A DNA stretch of 64,000 nt from Symbiodinium natans (Eukaryota; Sar; Dinophyceae; Suessiales; Symbiodiniaceae): the NCBI GenBank assembly GCA_905221605.1, contig CAJNDS010002024.1, positions 201,501 to 265,500 of the forward strand. Reading direction: 5' to 3'. Each line of letters opens with the position of its first letter. The first letter of the stretch is position 1. Positions 36,301 through 39,769 of this stretch are shown one piece after another. Below the pieces are notes generated by a model. That model saw only the letters and a program-made list of their open reading frames with translations, had not been told where the DNA came from and made no database searches. Both the position numbers and the translations under genes were made by a program.

Positions 36301-38423
36301 CCTTTCTCTGGGTAGTTCTCTAAATTGCGGGGCGAGGGGACGCTCTTTGTCAAATGTGCCGTCGTATACAAGGGGACCCAAAAAGGGACCCGAATTTAGA
36401 GAACTGCCCCTACAAAGCTTAGGGTTTCTAGGGCTTAGGGTTATGGGGTTGAGTGGGCTCCCTATAAAAGTGCCGTACTCTGGAGGAAGGCCCAAAAAAG
36501 GGACCCAGGCTTGGGCAACTAGACGTAGGGTTTAGGGTTCAGGGTTCAGGGCGACTTGGAGTTCGTGGATAGTTGTAGGTGGGGGTTGTAAGCCGGGCAA
36601 CCATCATTGACCGTTTGTAGGGATTGGGGCTTGACTTGTAGCCGTACTTATGCAAGGAGGGCCCCCTGCAGTACACGACAGTGACGGGTTTAGGGTTTAG
36701 GGTTTGGGGTTTAGGGTTTAAGGTTTAGGGTTTAGGGTTTATTGGGATTGCTACGTCGCTTCATTTGGGCTACCGACATCCTCACGAAGGGCCCGAGAAC
36801 AGGAGAACGAGATGTATGCGGTCTATTCCCTACCATGCAGGGTTTAGGGGTTTTAGGGCTTAAGCAGCCTTTTCAGTGCACTTCAGCACTGGAGAAACAA
36901 GCATGTCGGAGTTGCAGGAAGCTGCGAAAGCCAGACTTTAGCCCTGTAGCCCTCCAAGCTCTGAGCCCTGGCCCTAGCTATATGTAGGGTTCTAAGCAGG
37001 GTAATTCGGGTTATAAGTATAGTTACCTACTTATAACCCTACTTAGAACTACCCATGAGCCTCCAAGTAAGTCCGTTTGCAGACGCCCTGAAACGGACAT
37101 GAGTCGGAACCGGCCAGGTCCACAATGCGCAGAAGAGAGCAGGTGCCTTGTTGCCAGACCACGGGTTTAGGGTTTAGGGTCTAGGGTTTAGGGTTTGGGT
37201 TCAGGGTTTCGGTTAGGATGGAGTGCGACAGATGCATAGAAGCTCCAACGGCGCAGGAGCACACACACAACAATCAGGGAGTTGATCTCCATGGCAAGCT
37301 GTCCTTACGCCAGTTCTTGCTCTTAATCCTAGACAGTTTCGTGCCCTCAGCACCCGAAGTCAACCCTACCCCTCAGCCAGACAGACCCCAAAACCATCCA
37401 AAAGCCCCAAACTCCCCCTCCCCAGCCTGTCACGCGATCCTCGGAGGAAATGCGTCGCCGGATCCTGCGATATCAGCCCCAATCCCTAAACCCTAAACCC
37501 TACGGCCGATGTCCCTTCTGCATGGTTCGGCTTACACCTGCCTAGCTGACACTCAGGCCACATTGCAGGGACTCATTCCGAAAATGACTGCTTACAGGGT
37601 TTAGGGTTGAGGGTTTAGGCTTGAGGGTTTAGGGTTGAGGGTTTAGGCTTTACCGTTTCGGAGGGATTAAGAGGTGCAGAAGTCCTCAGCTGGAAGATCG
37701 CGTGGCTCCGACTGGAGGCCTCGCCGGCAAATTTCAAGTATGGGTCGTGGTGGTGCCGTCCGATGTCACCCCTACTTCCTAAACCCTTTTTTTGCATCCG
37801 AGGCCCTAAACCTATACCCTAAACCCTAAACCCTAAACCCTACATCCTCTGAAGCACCTTGTTCATCCGCGTCTCTGCGTAGACCAGGCTCTGGCCTGAG
37901 CGAGGCTCTGGGCTTCACCAGAAAGGGCCGTAGGGTTGAGGCCTTATAAGAAACCTTTTAAAGGTTAGGGTTCAGGGTTTAGGGTTTAGGGTTTAGGGTT
38001 TAGGGTTTAGGGTTTAGGGTTTAGGGCGTTGCTATAATGACCTTATAAGAAACCTTCCTTTGAAGCGGCCCCCCGTGGGCTTGATGCTGGGGATTGTTAA
38101 GGCCTCATGACTTACAATGGCTCAGCCCTGTATGATGCCGTGCAAGAGTTTATGGGGCGGTTTGTGCGAGTTACTTATGGGGTCTGTGGGGCATATGAAG
38201 CTTCTCTAGAGTTTCTGGATGTCCTATAAGGCCACACCGGGCTTGTGGGACTTATGGGGTTTGGGATCCTAAACCCTAAACCCTAAACCCGGCAGCGTGA
38301 CCTGGCGGTGCTCTCCTGAGACTAAAGAGCTCTGAAACCCTGAAACCTGAAACTGAAACCTCAAAAACCTCTGATCGAAGTCACCAGTGACTTTGACCTC
38401 CCTTTCGTGGCGAAAGACACCGT
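13679..38423 (-). CDS. Kinesin, N-terminal motor part plus coiled-coil tail; 22 predicted exons, 5' end missing
   Basis: Microtubule motor of the kinesin superfamily, which hydrolyses ATP. Transcribed right to left. Ten motor exons carry, in family order, the switch I motif SSRSH (37654-37771), the switch II motif VDLAGSD (37087-37146; the usual Glu of DLAGSE is Asp), LKETNAINRSLLALG (35681-35725 into the next exon), HVPIRDS-KLT (34535-34588 into 32905-32959), SLGGNCKTAM and ETLSSLEFASRAMHI (32003-32084). Twelve tail exons follow, encoding a continuous Ala/Glu/Arg/Gln-rich coiled coil that ends in TGA at 13679-13681. All 21 joins keep phase; coding total 1311 nt. Donors are GT, GC and GA; acceptors are mostly AG|G. 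Introns hold telomere tracts and foldback elements. The loop between DLAGS and LKE is short. The P-loop exon (GxTGSGKT) was not found to the right of 38423, so the subfamily is undetermined. Confidence 0.85.
13816..13916 (-). repeat. Telomere-like tract upstream of the kinesin last exon
   Basis: About 14 CCCTAAA units, separated from the T12 acceptor by only TTCTTGCAG. Confidence 0.95.
13939..14052. mobile_element. Family-1 foldback element
   Basis: GTGGAGGTTCATGGCGAG and CTACCCATGAACCTTCAAATAAG arms around an AGTAGGGTTATCAGTAGGGG core. Lies in the last kinesin intron. Confidence 0.85.
14549..14606. mobile_element. Family-6 foldback element
   Basis: TACTAACAGTCCTTAGTAGGGATTATAG faces CTATTATAATCCCTACTAACA. 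Related to 34624-34709. Confidence 0.65.
14689..14742 (-). CDS. Kinesin tail exon T11 (54 nt)
   Basis: Acceptor GGCCCAG|G, frame RRLSLLASREASAAEAL, GC donor CTCAG|GCGCGG. Phase 2 in and out. A palindromic GCCTCGCGCGAGGC makes the other strand look coding too. Confidence 0.65.
14755..14873 (-). repeat. Interstitial telomere-like tract (CCCTAAA on +)
   Basis: About 17 units with a few CCCTAA and CCCTGAA variants, 12 nt upstream of exon T11. Confidence 0.95.
15546..15651. mobile_element. Family-3 foldback element
   Basis: TTGGTAGCCCAGTAAACATA at left and GGGTACCACTGGGCTACCGAG at right. It starts GT and ends AG like the copy that acts as an intron at 44964-45064, but here it lies deep inside a kinesin intron. 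Confidence 0.9.
16278..16329 (-). CDS. Kinesin tail exon T10 (52 nt)
   Basis: Acceptor CTACTCAG|AA, frame SRQEVERQKSELRARL, proposed GC donor CTCCA|GCTTCG. Phase 1 in, phase 2 out. Bracketed by CCCTAAA (16191-16219) and TTTAGGG (16342-16499). Confidence 0.7.
16342..16499 (+). repeat. Telomere-like tract shifting to TTTAGGGG and TTTGGGG
   Basis: Four TTTAGGG units, then about 10 TTTAGGGG units, then TTTGGGGG and TTTGGGG variants, ending at a family-1 element. Confidence 0.95.
16500..16613. mobile_element. Family-1 foldback element
   Basis: CACTTGAAGGTTCATGGGTAG and CTACCCATGAACCTCCAAGTAG, about 113 bp. Well preserved. Confidence 0.9.
17670..17763 (-). repeat. Interstitial telomere-like tract (CCCTAAA on +)
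   Basis: About 13 units, within the kinesin T9-T10 intron. Confidence 0.95.
18131..18220. mobile_element. Family-2 foldback element
   Basis: TCTCTAAATTATGGCCCCTTTT faces AAAGGGACAATCCTTTAGAGAACT. Confidence 0.8.
18494..18955 (+). repeat. Direct duplication of a roughly 210-250 bp unit
   Basis: Two copies (about 18494-18697 and 18698-18955) share GGCCCGGAGGCTCC, GCTTAAAGCCGGGCCTTATG, AAAGGCCGACATCAT, GTTCAATCCG and CCCCGAATAATGGCACTGAT. Telomere units are absent. Not recognised; it could be a fragment of a larger repeat family. Confidence 0.85.
19197..19277 (-). repeat. Interstitial telomere-like tract (CCCTAAA on +)
   Basis: About 11 units with CCCTAGA variants, to the left of kinesin exon T9. 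Confidence 0.9.
19301..19357 (-). CDS. Kinesin tail exon T9 (57 nt)
   Basis: Acceptor CCCTGAG|AG, frame VAAQKLLADAELRSAELA, GC donor GGCGC|GCCGCG (two further in-phase GC donors lie 3 and 12 nt on). Phase 1 in and out. A GTGCAG donor nearby is excluded because it would create TAA at the join. Confidence 0.7.
19372..19413 (+). repeat. Short telomere-like tract (TTTAGGG/CTTAGGG)
   Basis: About 6 units. It forms an inverted pair with 19197-19277 around exon T9. Confidence 0.9.
19471..19585. mobile_element. Family-1 foldback element
   Basis: TACTTGGAGGTTCATGGGTAG and CTACCCTTGAACCTCCAAGTA, 115 bp. Confidence 0.9.
20096..20200 (+). repeat. Dispersed repeat, copy 1
   Basis: TAGGAGGGTAG..ATAAATTA..TTTCTATCTGCCTTATTAAGAAACC..GGCTAAAGATCTAAAG..CAGTAAAGCACCACAAAGTA is repeated at 25600-25700 with few changes. 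Confidence 0.85.
20398..20516. mobile_element. Family-1 foldback element
   Basis: CACTTGGAGGCTCATGGGTAG and CTACCCATGAACCTCCAAG, 119 bp. Confidence 0.9.
20863..20948. mobile_element. Family-2 foldback element, right arm decayed
   Basis: GGGTAGTTCTCTAAATTAGG, then TTAAGGGTGCCGTATT and GGGGACAC. Confidence 0.6.
21283..21490 (+). repeat. Pyrimidine (CT)n-type microsatellite
   Basis: Almost pure C/T for about 200 nt, with CTCTCT cores. The Arg/Glu open frames it gives on the minus strand are artefacts. Confidence 0.95.
21780..21925 (-). repeat. Degenerate telomere-like tract
   Basis: CCCTTAAA, CCCTGAAA and CCCTAGAA variants of the unit. Confidence 0.8.
21948..22004 (-). CDS. Kinesin tail exon T8 (57 nt)
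   Basis: Acceptor AAAAAAAG|AA, frame NREELRLQLQRKEQAGDG, GT donor GACGGTG|GTATGC. Phase 1 in and out. Confidence 0.75.
22288..22396 (-). repeat. Interstitial telomere-like tract (CCCTAAA on +)
   Basis: About 15 units with CCCTGAA variants. Confidence 0.95.
22721..22772 (-). CDS. Kinesin tail exon T7 (52 nt)
   Basis: Acceptor GTCGCCAG|, frame VKAQEQSALSEEFPLQQ, GC donor CAGC|GCTTTT. Phase 0 in, phase 1 out. Confidence 0.7.
22792..22875 (-). repeat. Interstitial telomere-like tract (CCCTAAA on +)
   Basis: About 12 units with CCCCAAA and CCCGAAA variants, 20 nt upstream of exon T7. Confidence 0.9.
22996..23075 (+). repeat. Telomere-like tract with TTGAGGG variants
   Basis: About 11 units alternating TTTAGGG and TTGAGGG. 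Confidence 0.9.
23450..23522 (+). repeat. Poly-G and (GTAT)n microsatellite
   Basis: About 15 G, then ATATACATATG and five GTAT units. Confidence 0.95.
23583..23612 (-). CDS. Kinesin tail exon T6 (30 nt)
   Basis: Acceptor ATGCTGCAG|, frame ELSDKVRALE, GC donor GGAG|GCACCT. Phase 0 in and out. Very short, so it depends on the neighbouring joins. Confidence 0.6.
24024..24130. mobile_element. Family-3 foldback element
   Basis: GGTAGCCCAGTAAACATATG and GTACCGCTGGGCTGCCAAG, 107 bp. Within kinesin intron T5-T6. Confidence 0.9.
24140..24205 (+). repeat. Interstitial telomere-like tract (TTTAGGG on +)
   Basis: About 9 units, directly after the family-3 element. Confidence 0.95.
24374..24436 (-). 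repeat. Interstitial telomere-like tract (CCCTAAA on +)
   Basis: About 9 units. Confidence 0.95.
24519..24610. mobile_element. Family-1 left arm continuing into a telomere tract
   Basis: ACTCGAAGGTTCATTGGTAG..TTCTAAGTACC, then seven CCCTAAA units in place of the right half. Confidence 0.7.
24635..24685 (-). CDS. Kinesin tail exon T5 (51 nt)
   Basis: Frame GSEDRSKAMALLMAQAE, GT donor GCGGAG|GTGGGG. The acceptor is either TTTAG|GGC, i.e. the last unit of the adjoining telomere tract, or CTCCGAG| 9 nt further in. Both keep phase 0. Confidence 0.7.
24984..25090. mobile_element. Family-2 foldback element
   Basis: TGGGTTGTTGCTAAAATTAG faces CATAATTTTGACAACCACCCA around AGGTGCCGTATTATAATAGGG. Confidence 0.75.
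25600..25700 (+). repeat. Dispersed repeat, copy 2
   Basis: Second copy of the repeat at 20096-20200. Both are followed within about 150 nt by a CCCTTTTTGCA junction motif. Confidence 0.85.
26310..26344 (-). CDS. Kinesin tail exon T4 (35 nt)
   Basis: Acceptor TTGAGGCAG|CG, frame ASEAMRQRERQ, GC donor GGCAG|GCGAAG. Phase 1 in, phase 0 out. Only this acceptor of two nearby keeps the coiled-coil frame with exon T3. Confidence 0.65.
26366..26432 (+). repeat. Interstitial telomere-like tract (TTTAGGG on +)
   Basis: About 9 units. It makes up most of the 126-nt intron between kinesin exons T3 and T4. Confidence 0.95.
26471..26546 (-). CDS. Kinesin tail exon T3 (76 nt)
   Basis: Acceptor GTGCCGCAG|, frame ARALAAEASAAMERRRAG continuing DEALAWQ, donor CAGG|GTTTGG. 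Phase 0 in, phase 1 out. The donor looks like a telomere-unit variant. Confidence 0.75.
27209..27698. mobile_element. Family-1 element split by a roughly 370-bp insertion
   Basis: Left half CTACTTGAAGGTTGATGGGTAG..GTTACCCTACTT (27209-27284) and right half GTTACTTATAACCCTAC..CCCATGAACCTCCAAGTAG (27655-27698) would join into a normal element. An ACTT is present at both edges of the insert. Confidence 0.75.
27284..27565 (+). pseudogene. Coding-like insert inside a family-1 element, inside a kinesin intron
   Basis: A + frame of 93 codons (RMKTYMCKAMQACGVAVACV, VGRKKVSYPNALWALFLSDQ) ending TAA. The composition is protein-like, with a CxxC-free, Ala/Val/Lys-rich start. It has no in-frame 5' partner and is opposite in strand to the host gene. 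It could be a captured exon or a piece of another element. No family recognised. Confidence 0.4.
28060..28275. repeat. Palindromic GGTTCCGAGCGGTTCC cluster
   Basis: CCGGAACCGCTCGGAACCG (28072) is reverse-complemented at 28130-28152 and again at 28240-28262. It is flanked by AACTATATATAA-type phrases. A strong hairpin is possible. Confidence 0.8.
28440..28494 (-). repeat. Interstitial telomere-like tract (CCCTAAA on +)
   Basis: About 8 units, left of kinesin exon T2. Confidence 0.95.
28510..28575 (-). CDS. Kinesin tail exon T2 (66 nt)
   Basis: Acceptor CCCCCAAG|, frame EALGEAERRRSEVESRHV continuing LAQN, GC donor AGAAC|GCTTAG. Phase 0 in and out. Bracketed by CCCTAAA and TTTAGGG tracts. Confidence 0.75.
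28625..28770 (+). repeat. Interstitial telomere-like tract (TTTAGGG on +)
   Basis: About 20 units, degenerate at the right end. Confidence 0.95.
29060..29152. mobile_element. Family-1 foldback element, degraded
   Basis: AATGGAGGTTAGCGGTAGTT and GGCTACCCATGAATCTTCCAAG. Confidence 0.6.
29495..30196 (-). repeat. Long variant telomere-like array (CCCCTAAA)n
   Basis: About 85 units. It begins as CCCCTAA and CCCCTTAA, becomes regular CCCCTAAA for about 350 nt, then steps to five C and six C per unit (30060-30150), and returns to four and three C. It borders kinesin exon T1. Confidence 0.97.
30215..30271 (-). CDS. Kinesin first tail exon T1 (57 nt)
   Basis: Acceptor CTGAAAG|, frame AEGFRLAAAQGAERAAKAE, GC donor CCGAG|GCACCG. 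Phase 0 in and out. It follows the last motor exon and starts the coiled coil. Confidence 0.7.
30278..30345 (+). repeat. (TTTGGGG)n variant tract
   Basis: Two TTTAGGG units, then about 8 TTTGGGG units. Confidence 0.95.
30560..30810 (-). repeat. Long interstitial telomere-like tract (CCCTAAA on +)
   Basis: About 35 units, nearly perfect, ending in the CCCTTTGCAG junction motif. Confidence 0.97.
30991..31100. mobile_element. Family-1 foldback, right arm decayed
   Basis: TACTTCGAGGTTCATGGGTAG at left; the right side retains CCCTACTTTCAACT only. Confidence 0.55.
31118..31195 (-). repeat. Interstitial telomere-like tract (CCCTAAA on +)
   Basis: About 10 units. Confidence 0.95.
31420..31525. mobile_element. 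Family-5 foldback with telomere units at its centre
   Basis: Arms TGAGTTCAGAAGCC..AAAAAGTGTACACT and AAAAGTGTAAAGCG. The centre (31476-31500) has CCCTAA/CCCTAAA units where the copy at 2054-2142 has GAGTGTCGTATCCC. Confidence 0.75.
31595..31785 (+). repeat. Variant telomere-like tract (TTTAGGGG and ATTTAGGGG)
   Basis: Mixed units with seven, eight and nine bases. Confidence 0.9.
32003..32084 (-). CDS. Kinesin motor exon K10 (82 nt)
   Basis: Acceptor AACCCAG|G. Frame LVCVGPCASHAA, then ETLSSLEFASRAMHI, the C-terminal helix signature of kinesin motors. GC donor CACATT|GCTCCT, phase 2 in and 0 out; a GT donor 11 nt further (GGCC|GTAGAT) is possible but breaks the phase to T1. Confidence 0.85.
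32092..32128 (+). repeat. Short telomere-like tract
   Basis: About 5 TTTAGGG/TTTGGGG units. It adjoins the K10 acceptor, where the transcript reads ...AAACCCAG|. Confidence 0.9.
32209..32577 (-). other. Open frame inside the kinesin K9-K10 intron
   Basis: A minus frame of 122 codons with protein-like composition (RNRLLPPFHAKARFVSLRK, SDDAQSWLLNIKDTILALDD). The flanking kinesin exons join in phase without it, so it is not part of the motor. It may be a fragment of another gene or element inserted in the intron. The + strand also has open frames, so coding status is open. Confidence 0.35.
32905..32959 (-). CDS. Kinesin motor exon K9 (55 nt)
   Basis: Acceptor GGGTTAG|GC completes an AGC (Ser) codon with the previous exon, giving S-KLTLMLSDSLGGNCKTA. 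GT donor GCAAT|GTGGGA. Phase 1 in, phase 2 out. SKLT and SLGGN-KT are diagnostic for kinesin. A stronger-looking GTAAGA inside the exon is rejected because it would cut off the KT motif. Confidence 0.9.
33732..34073. mobile_element. Family-1 element split by a roughly 230-bp insertion
   Basis: Left arm CTACTTGAGGGTTCATGGGTAG (33732) and right arm GAACTACCCAAGGAACCTCCAAGTA (ending 34073). The middle, about 33775-34000, is foreign and includes two TTTAGGG units. Confidence 0.7.
34387..34490. mobile_element. Family-3 foldback, right arm decayed
   Basis: GGTAGCCCAGTAACCATATT and AAGGGTACCACCC. Confidence 0.75.
34535..34588 (-). CDS. Kinesin motor exon K8 (54 nt)
   Basis: Acceptor CAAACAG|GA, frame NVVNALAFRKQHVPIRD, GC donor GGGACA|GCCGCC. 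Phase 1 in and out. The HVPIRDS-KLT join matches the kinesin IPYRDSKLT block. Confidence 0.9.
34624..34709. mobile_element. Family-6 foldback element
   Basis: TTACTAGCAGGTCCTTCACAGGG faces CCTATTAAGGACTGTTAGTA. Confidence 0.7.
34760..34995. mobile_element. Family-4 foldback with a nested inner foldback
   Basis: Outer arms GGTCAGCCTAAGGGTCCATC and CATGGACCCTTTGGGTCAGCC. An inner pair GGAGTAGACC..AGTATATACTTTTT and AAAAAGTATTAAAGTATAGT lies between them. Confidence 0.75.
35180..35235 (-). repeat. Interstitial telomere-like tract (CCCTAAA on +)
   Basis: About 8 units. Confidence 0.95.
35303..35435 (+). repeat. Telomere-like tract with TTTACTTAG interruptions
   Basis: Three TTTAGGGTTTACTTAG steps, then about 10 regular units. 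It faces 35180-35235 in inverted orientation. Confidence 0.95.
35437..35535. mobile_element. Family-5 foldback element
   Basis: CAAAAAGTGTACACTTTTAG and AATGTGTGAAGTGTACTCACTC. Confidence 0.8.
35681..35725 (-). CDS. Kinesin motor exon K7 (45 nt)
   Basis: Acceptor TAGCCGCAG|GT, frame LKETNAINRSLLAL, then G from the join to K8. GA donor CTTGG|GACGCT. Phase 1 in and out. LKE-INRSL-ALG is a hallmark kinesin helix. Confidence 0.92.
36070..36136 (-). repeat. Interstitial telomere-like tract (CCCTAAA on +)
   Basis: About 9 units. Confidence 0.95.
36205..36306. mobile_element. Family-4 foldback element
   Basis: CCTATGGGTCCATGTACC and GTAGGTACATGAACCCTTTC, 102 bp. Confidence 0.8.
36310..36410. mobile_element. 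Family-2 foldback element
   Basis: GGGTAGTTCTCTAAATTGCGGG faces CCCGAATTTAGAGAACTGCCC, 101 bp, directly beside a family-4 copy. Confidence 0.85.
36690..36740 (+). repeat. Interstitial telomere-like tract (TTTAGGG on +)
   Basis: About 7 units. Confidence 0.9.
36983..37078. mobile_element. Family-1 foldback, left end decayed
   Basis: GTAGGGTTCTAAGCAGGG, a core with TATAGTTACCTACTTATAACC, and right arm CTACCCATGAGCCTCCAAGTA. It lies 8 nt inside the K6-K7 intron. Confidence 0.75.
37087..37146 (-). CDS. Kinesin motor exon K6 (60 nt), switch II
   Basis: Acceptor GCAACAAG|GC, frame TCSLLRIVDLAGSDSCPFQ, GC donor CAGG|GCGTCT. Phase 1 in and out. VDLAGS is the switch II signature; the following Asp replaces the usual Glu. 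Confidence 0.92.
37163..37210 (+). repeat. Telomere-like tract inside the K5-K6 intron
   Basis: About 6 units with one TCTAGGG. Confidence 0.9.
37309..37345 (-). CDS. Kinesin motor exon K5 (37 nt)
   Basis: Acceptor GTGCTGAG|, frame GTKLSRIKSKNW, strong GT donor TGGC|GTAAGG. Phase 0 in, phase 1 out. It restores the frame between the switch I and switch II exons, whose phases do not match directly. Confidence 0.75.
37654..37771 (-). CDS. Kinesin motor exon K4 (118 nt), switch I
   Basis: Acceptor GGAAGTAG|G, frame GDIGRHHHDPYLKFA, then GEASSRSHAIFQLRTSAPL and NPSET. GT donor AACG|GTAAAG. Phase 2 in, phase 0 out. SSRSH is the switch I signature. Confidence 0.92.
37772..37846 (-). other. 75-nt GA-AG kinesin intron made mostly of telomere units
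   Basis: On the transcribed strand it starts GATGTAGGGTTTAGGG and ends GGGTTTAGGAAGTAG, with four to five TTTAGGG units and a GGGCCTCGGATGC insert. The exons on both sides join as VLQ-R-GDIGR, the kinesin L-x-x-G-x-x-x-R block. Confidence 0.8.
37847..37907 (-). CDS. Kinesin motor exon K3 (61 nt)
   Basis: Acceptor AGCCCAG|AG, frame PRSGQSLVYAETRMNKVLQ, GA donor CAGAG|GATGTA. Phase 1 in, phase 2 out. VLQRG precedes the switch I region in kinesins. Confidence 0.8.
37965..38027 (+). repeat. Interstitial telomere-like tract (TTTAGGG on +)
   Basis: About 8 units, within the K2-K3 intron. Confidence 0.95.
38289..38315 (-). CDS. Kinesin motor micro-exon K2 (27 nt)
   Basis: Acceptor TAGTCTCAG|GA, frame EHRQVTLP, donor CCGG|GTTTAG provided by a telomere unit. 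Phase 1 in and out. Small, so support comes from the joins (SIR-G-EHRQVTLP-E-PRSG), which resemble the kinesin IRE..GV.V.G strand. Confidence 0.6.
38369..38423 (-). CDS. Kinesin motor exon K1 (55 nt), most 5' exon found
   Basis: Acceptor GGGCTGAG|, frame TVSFATKGRSKSLVTSIR, GT donor CAGAG|GTTTTT. Phase 0 in, phase 1 out. The 53-nt intron that follows is built of GTTTCAG steps. About 120 N-terminal motor residues, including the P-loop, must lie upstream. Confidence 0.55.
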
Positions 38424-38804
38424 CTCAGCCCATGAGCCCCAAAATTCGAAACCCTGCGCGTGCGAAGTGGCTCCGGCCTTTCCCCCCCCACCCTTCATAA
38501 GGTCCCTCCAGCTTTCTTTGTTGGGCCTCCGAGATCCCAAAAGGGCTTACAGGGCTTGAGGTTCTGCCTCGGTCGGGATACCCCTAAATGGAGGGCTCCA
38601 TATCATAGCAGGAAACCCCAAAGAGATCATAACTTAGAGAGGCAAAAACCATATCTGATTGAAGCCAACCATCTCCCTCCCAAGAACCCCTCTCAGGCAC
38701 ACTTTTTGCGGACGTGGAGGCTGCACAGCTTCCTCTAGACGCTACTGCCTTGCATTCAGATACATAATCCGACTATGAACCTGTTTGAACCCAGAACCAT
38801 ACAC

Positions 38805-38864
38805 CCCTAAACCCTAAACCCTGAACCCTAAACCCTAAACCCTAAACCCTAAACCCTAAACCCT
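38805..38864 (-). repeat. Interstitial telomere-like tract (CCCTAAA on +)
   Basis: About 8 units. Confidence 0.95.
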
Positions 38865-38865
38865 A

Positions 38866-38940
38866 CGCCGGGCGCTGGAGCGTCAGCGCCAGGGCGGCGC
38901 GCTCCCGTGCTGTAGAGCTGCGAAGGGCGTCCCTGGCTTC
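38866..38940 (-). CDS. Exon-like coiled-coil segment
   Basis: Minus frame SEARDALRSSTARERAALAL, then TLQ, Ala/Arg/Glu-rich like the kinesin tail exons, bracketed by inverted telomere tracts. If it belongs to the kinesin it would precede K1. Boundaries uncertain. Confidence 0.4.
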
Positions 38941-38987
38941 GGAGGGTTTGCAGGGCTTAGTGGTAAGGGTTTGTAGGTTTTTATTTA

Positions 38988-39110
38988 GGGTTTAGGGTTT
39001 AGGGTTTAGGGTTTAGGGTTTAGGGTTTAGGGTTTAGGGTTTAGGGTTTAGGGTTTAGGCGGCTTAGGGTTTAGGGCGTAGGGTTTAGGGTTCAGGGGTT
39101 AGGGTTAAGC
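38988..39110 (+). repeat. Interstitial telomere-like tract (TTTAGGG on +)
   Basis: About 15 units, degenerate at right, ending at a miniature family-1 element. Confidence 0.95.
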
Positions 39111-39117
39111 GTTTAGG

Positions 39118-39169
39118 GCTACTTGGAGGTTCATGGGTAGCTATAAGTACCATGAACCTCCAAGTATAG
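39118..39169. mobile_element. Miniature family-1 foldback (about 50 bp)
   Basis: CTACTTGGAGGTTCATGGGTAG directly followed by CTATAAGTACCATGAACCTCCAAGTA. The usual core is missing. Joined to GGG of a telomere unit. Confidence 0.85.
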
Positions 39170-39536
39170 GGCTTCGGTTTTAGGATTGTAACAGGTTCTA
39201 GGATTTAGCGGGTCTAGGATTTAGAGGGTCCAGGGTTTAGAGGGCTTTTTGGGTGTTAGGGTATATAGAGTATATAGCTTTGGGAGGGTTTCTAGGGTTT
39301 AGGGTGCAGAGTTTGGGATATAGAGTTTAGGGTTGAGGATTTGTAGGGCCTATCAGGGTTTAGGATTTATAGCGTTTATGGGGCTTATCAGGCTCATAGA
39401 GTTTATGGGGTTTTCGGGCTTCTAGCGTTTTTAGGCTTTATAGGGTTTCGGCTTCAGGGTGCAGAGTTTGTAGTTTAGAGTTTAGGGCTTCGGGGGTTGC
39501 AGGGTTTATAGGTTTTATAGGTTTTGGGGTTTCCCT

Positions 39537-39622
39537 CTAAACCCTAAACCCTAAACCCTAAACCCTAAACCCTAAACCCTAAACCCTAAACCCTAAACCC
39601 TAAGCCCTAAGCCCTAAACCCA
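39537..39622 (-). repeat. Interstitial telomere-like tract (CCCTAAA on +)
   Basis: About 12 units. Confidence 0.95.
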
Positions 39623-39769
39623 GGGTATATGATTCATCGGGTCTGGGGTCTCCAGGGTTTCTAGGGTTTATAGAGTTGAGAGTCGAGAGGGTTCAGAGGC
39701 TTCACAGGCTTTAAAGGGTTGATGGGGTCTAGGGTTTACAGGGTTTACAGGGGGTTGATTTCGGGCATT

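Noticed and set aside
36435-36512. A further full family-2 element
   Set aside because: Only the GTGCCGTACTCTGG core and one arm remain; not enough to call a complete copy.
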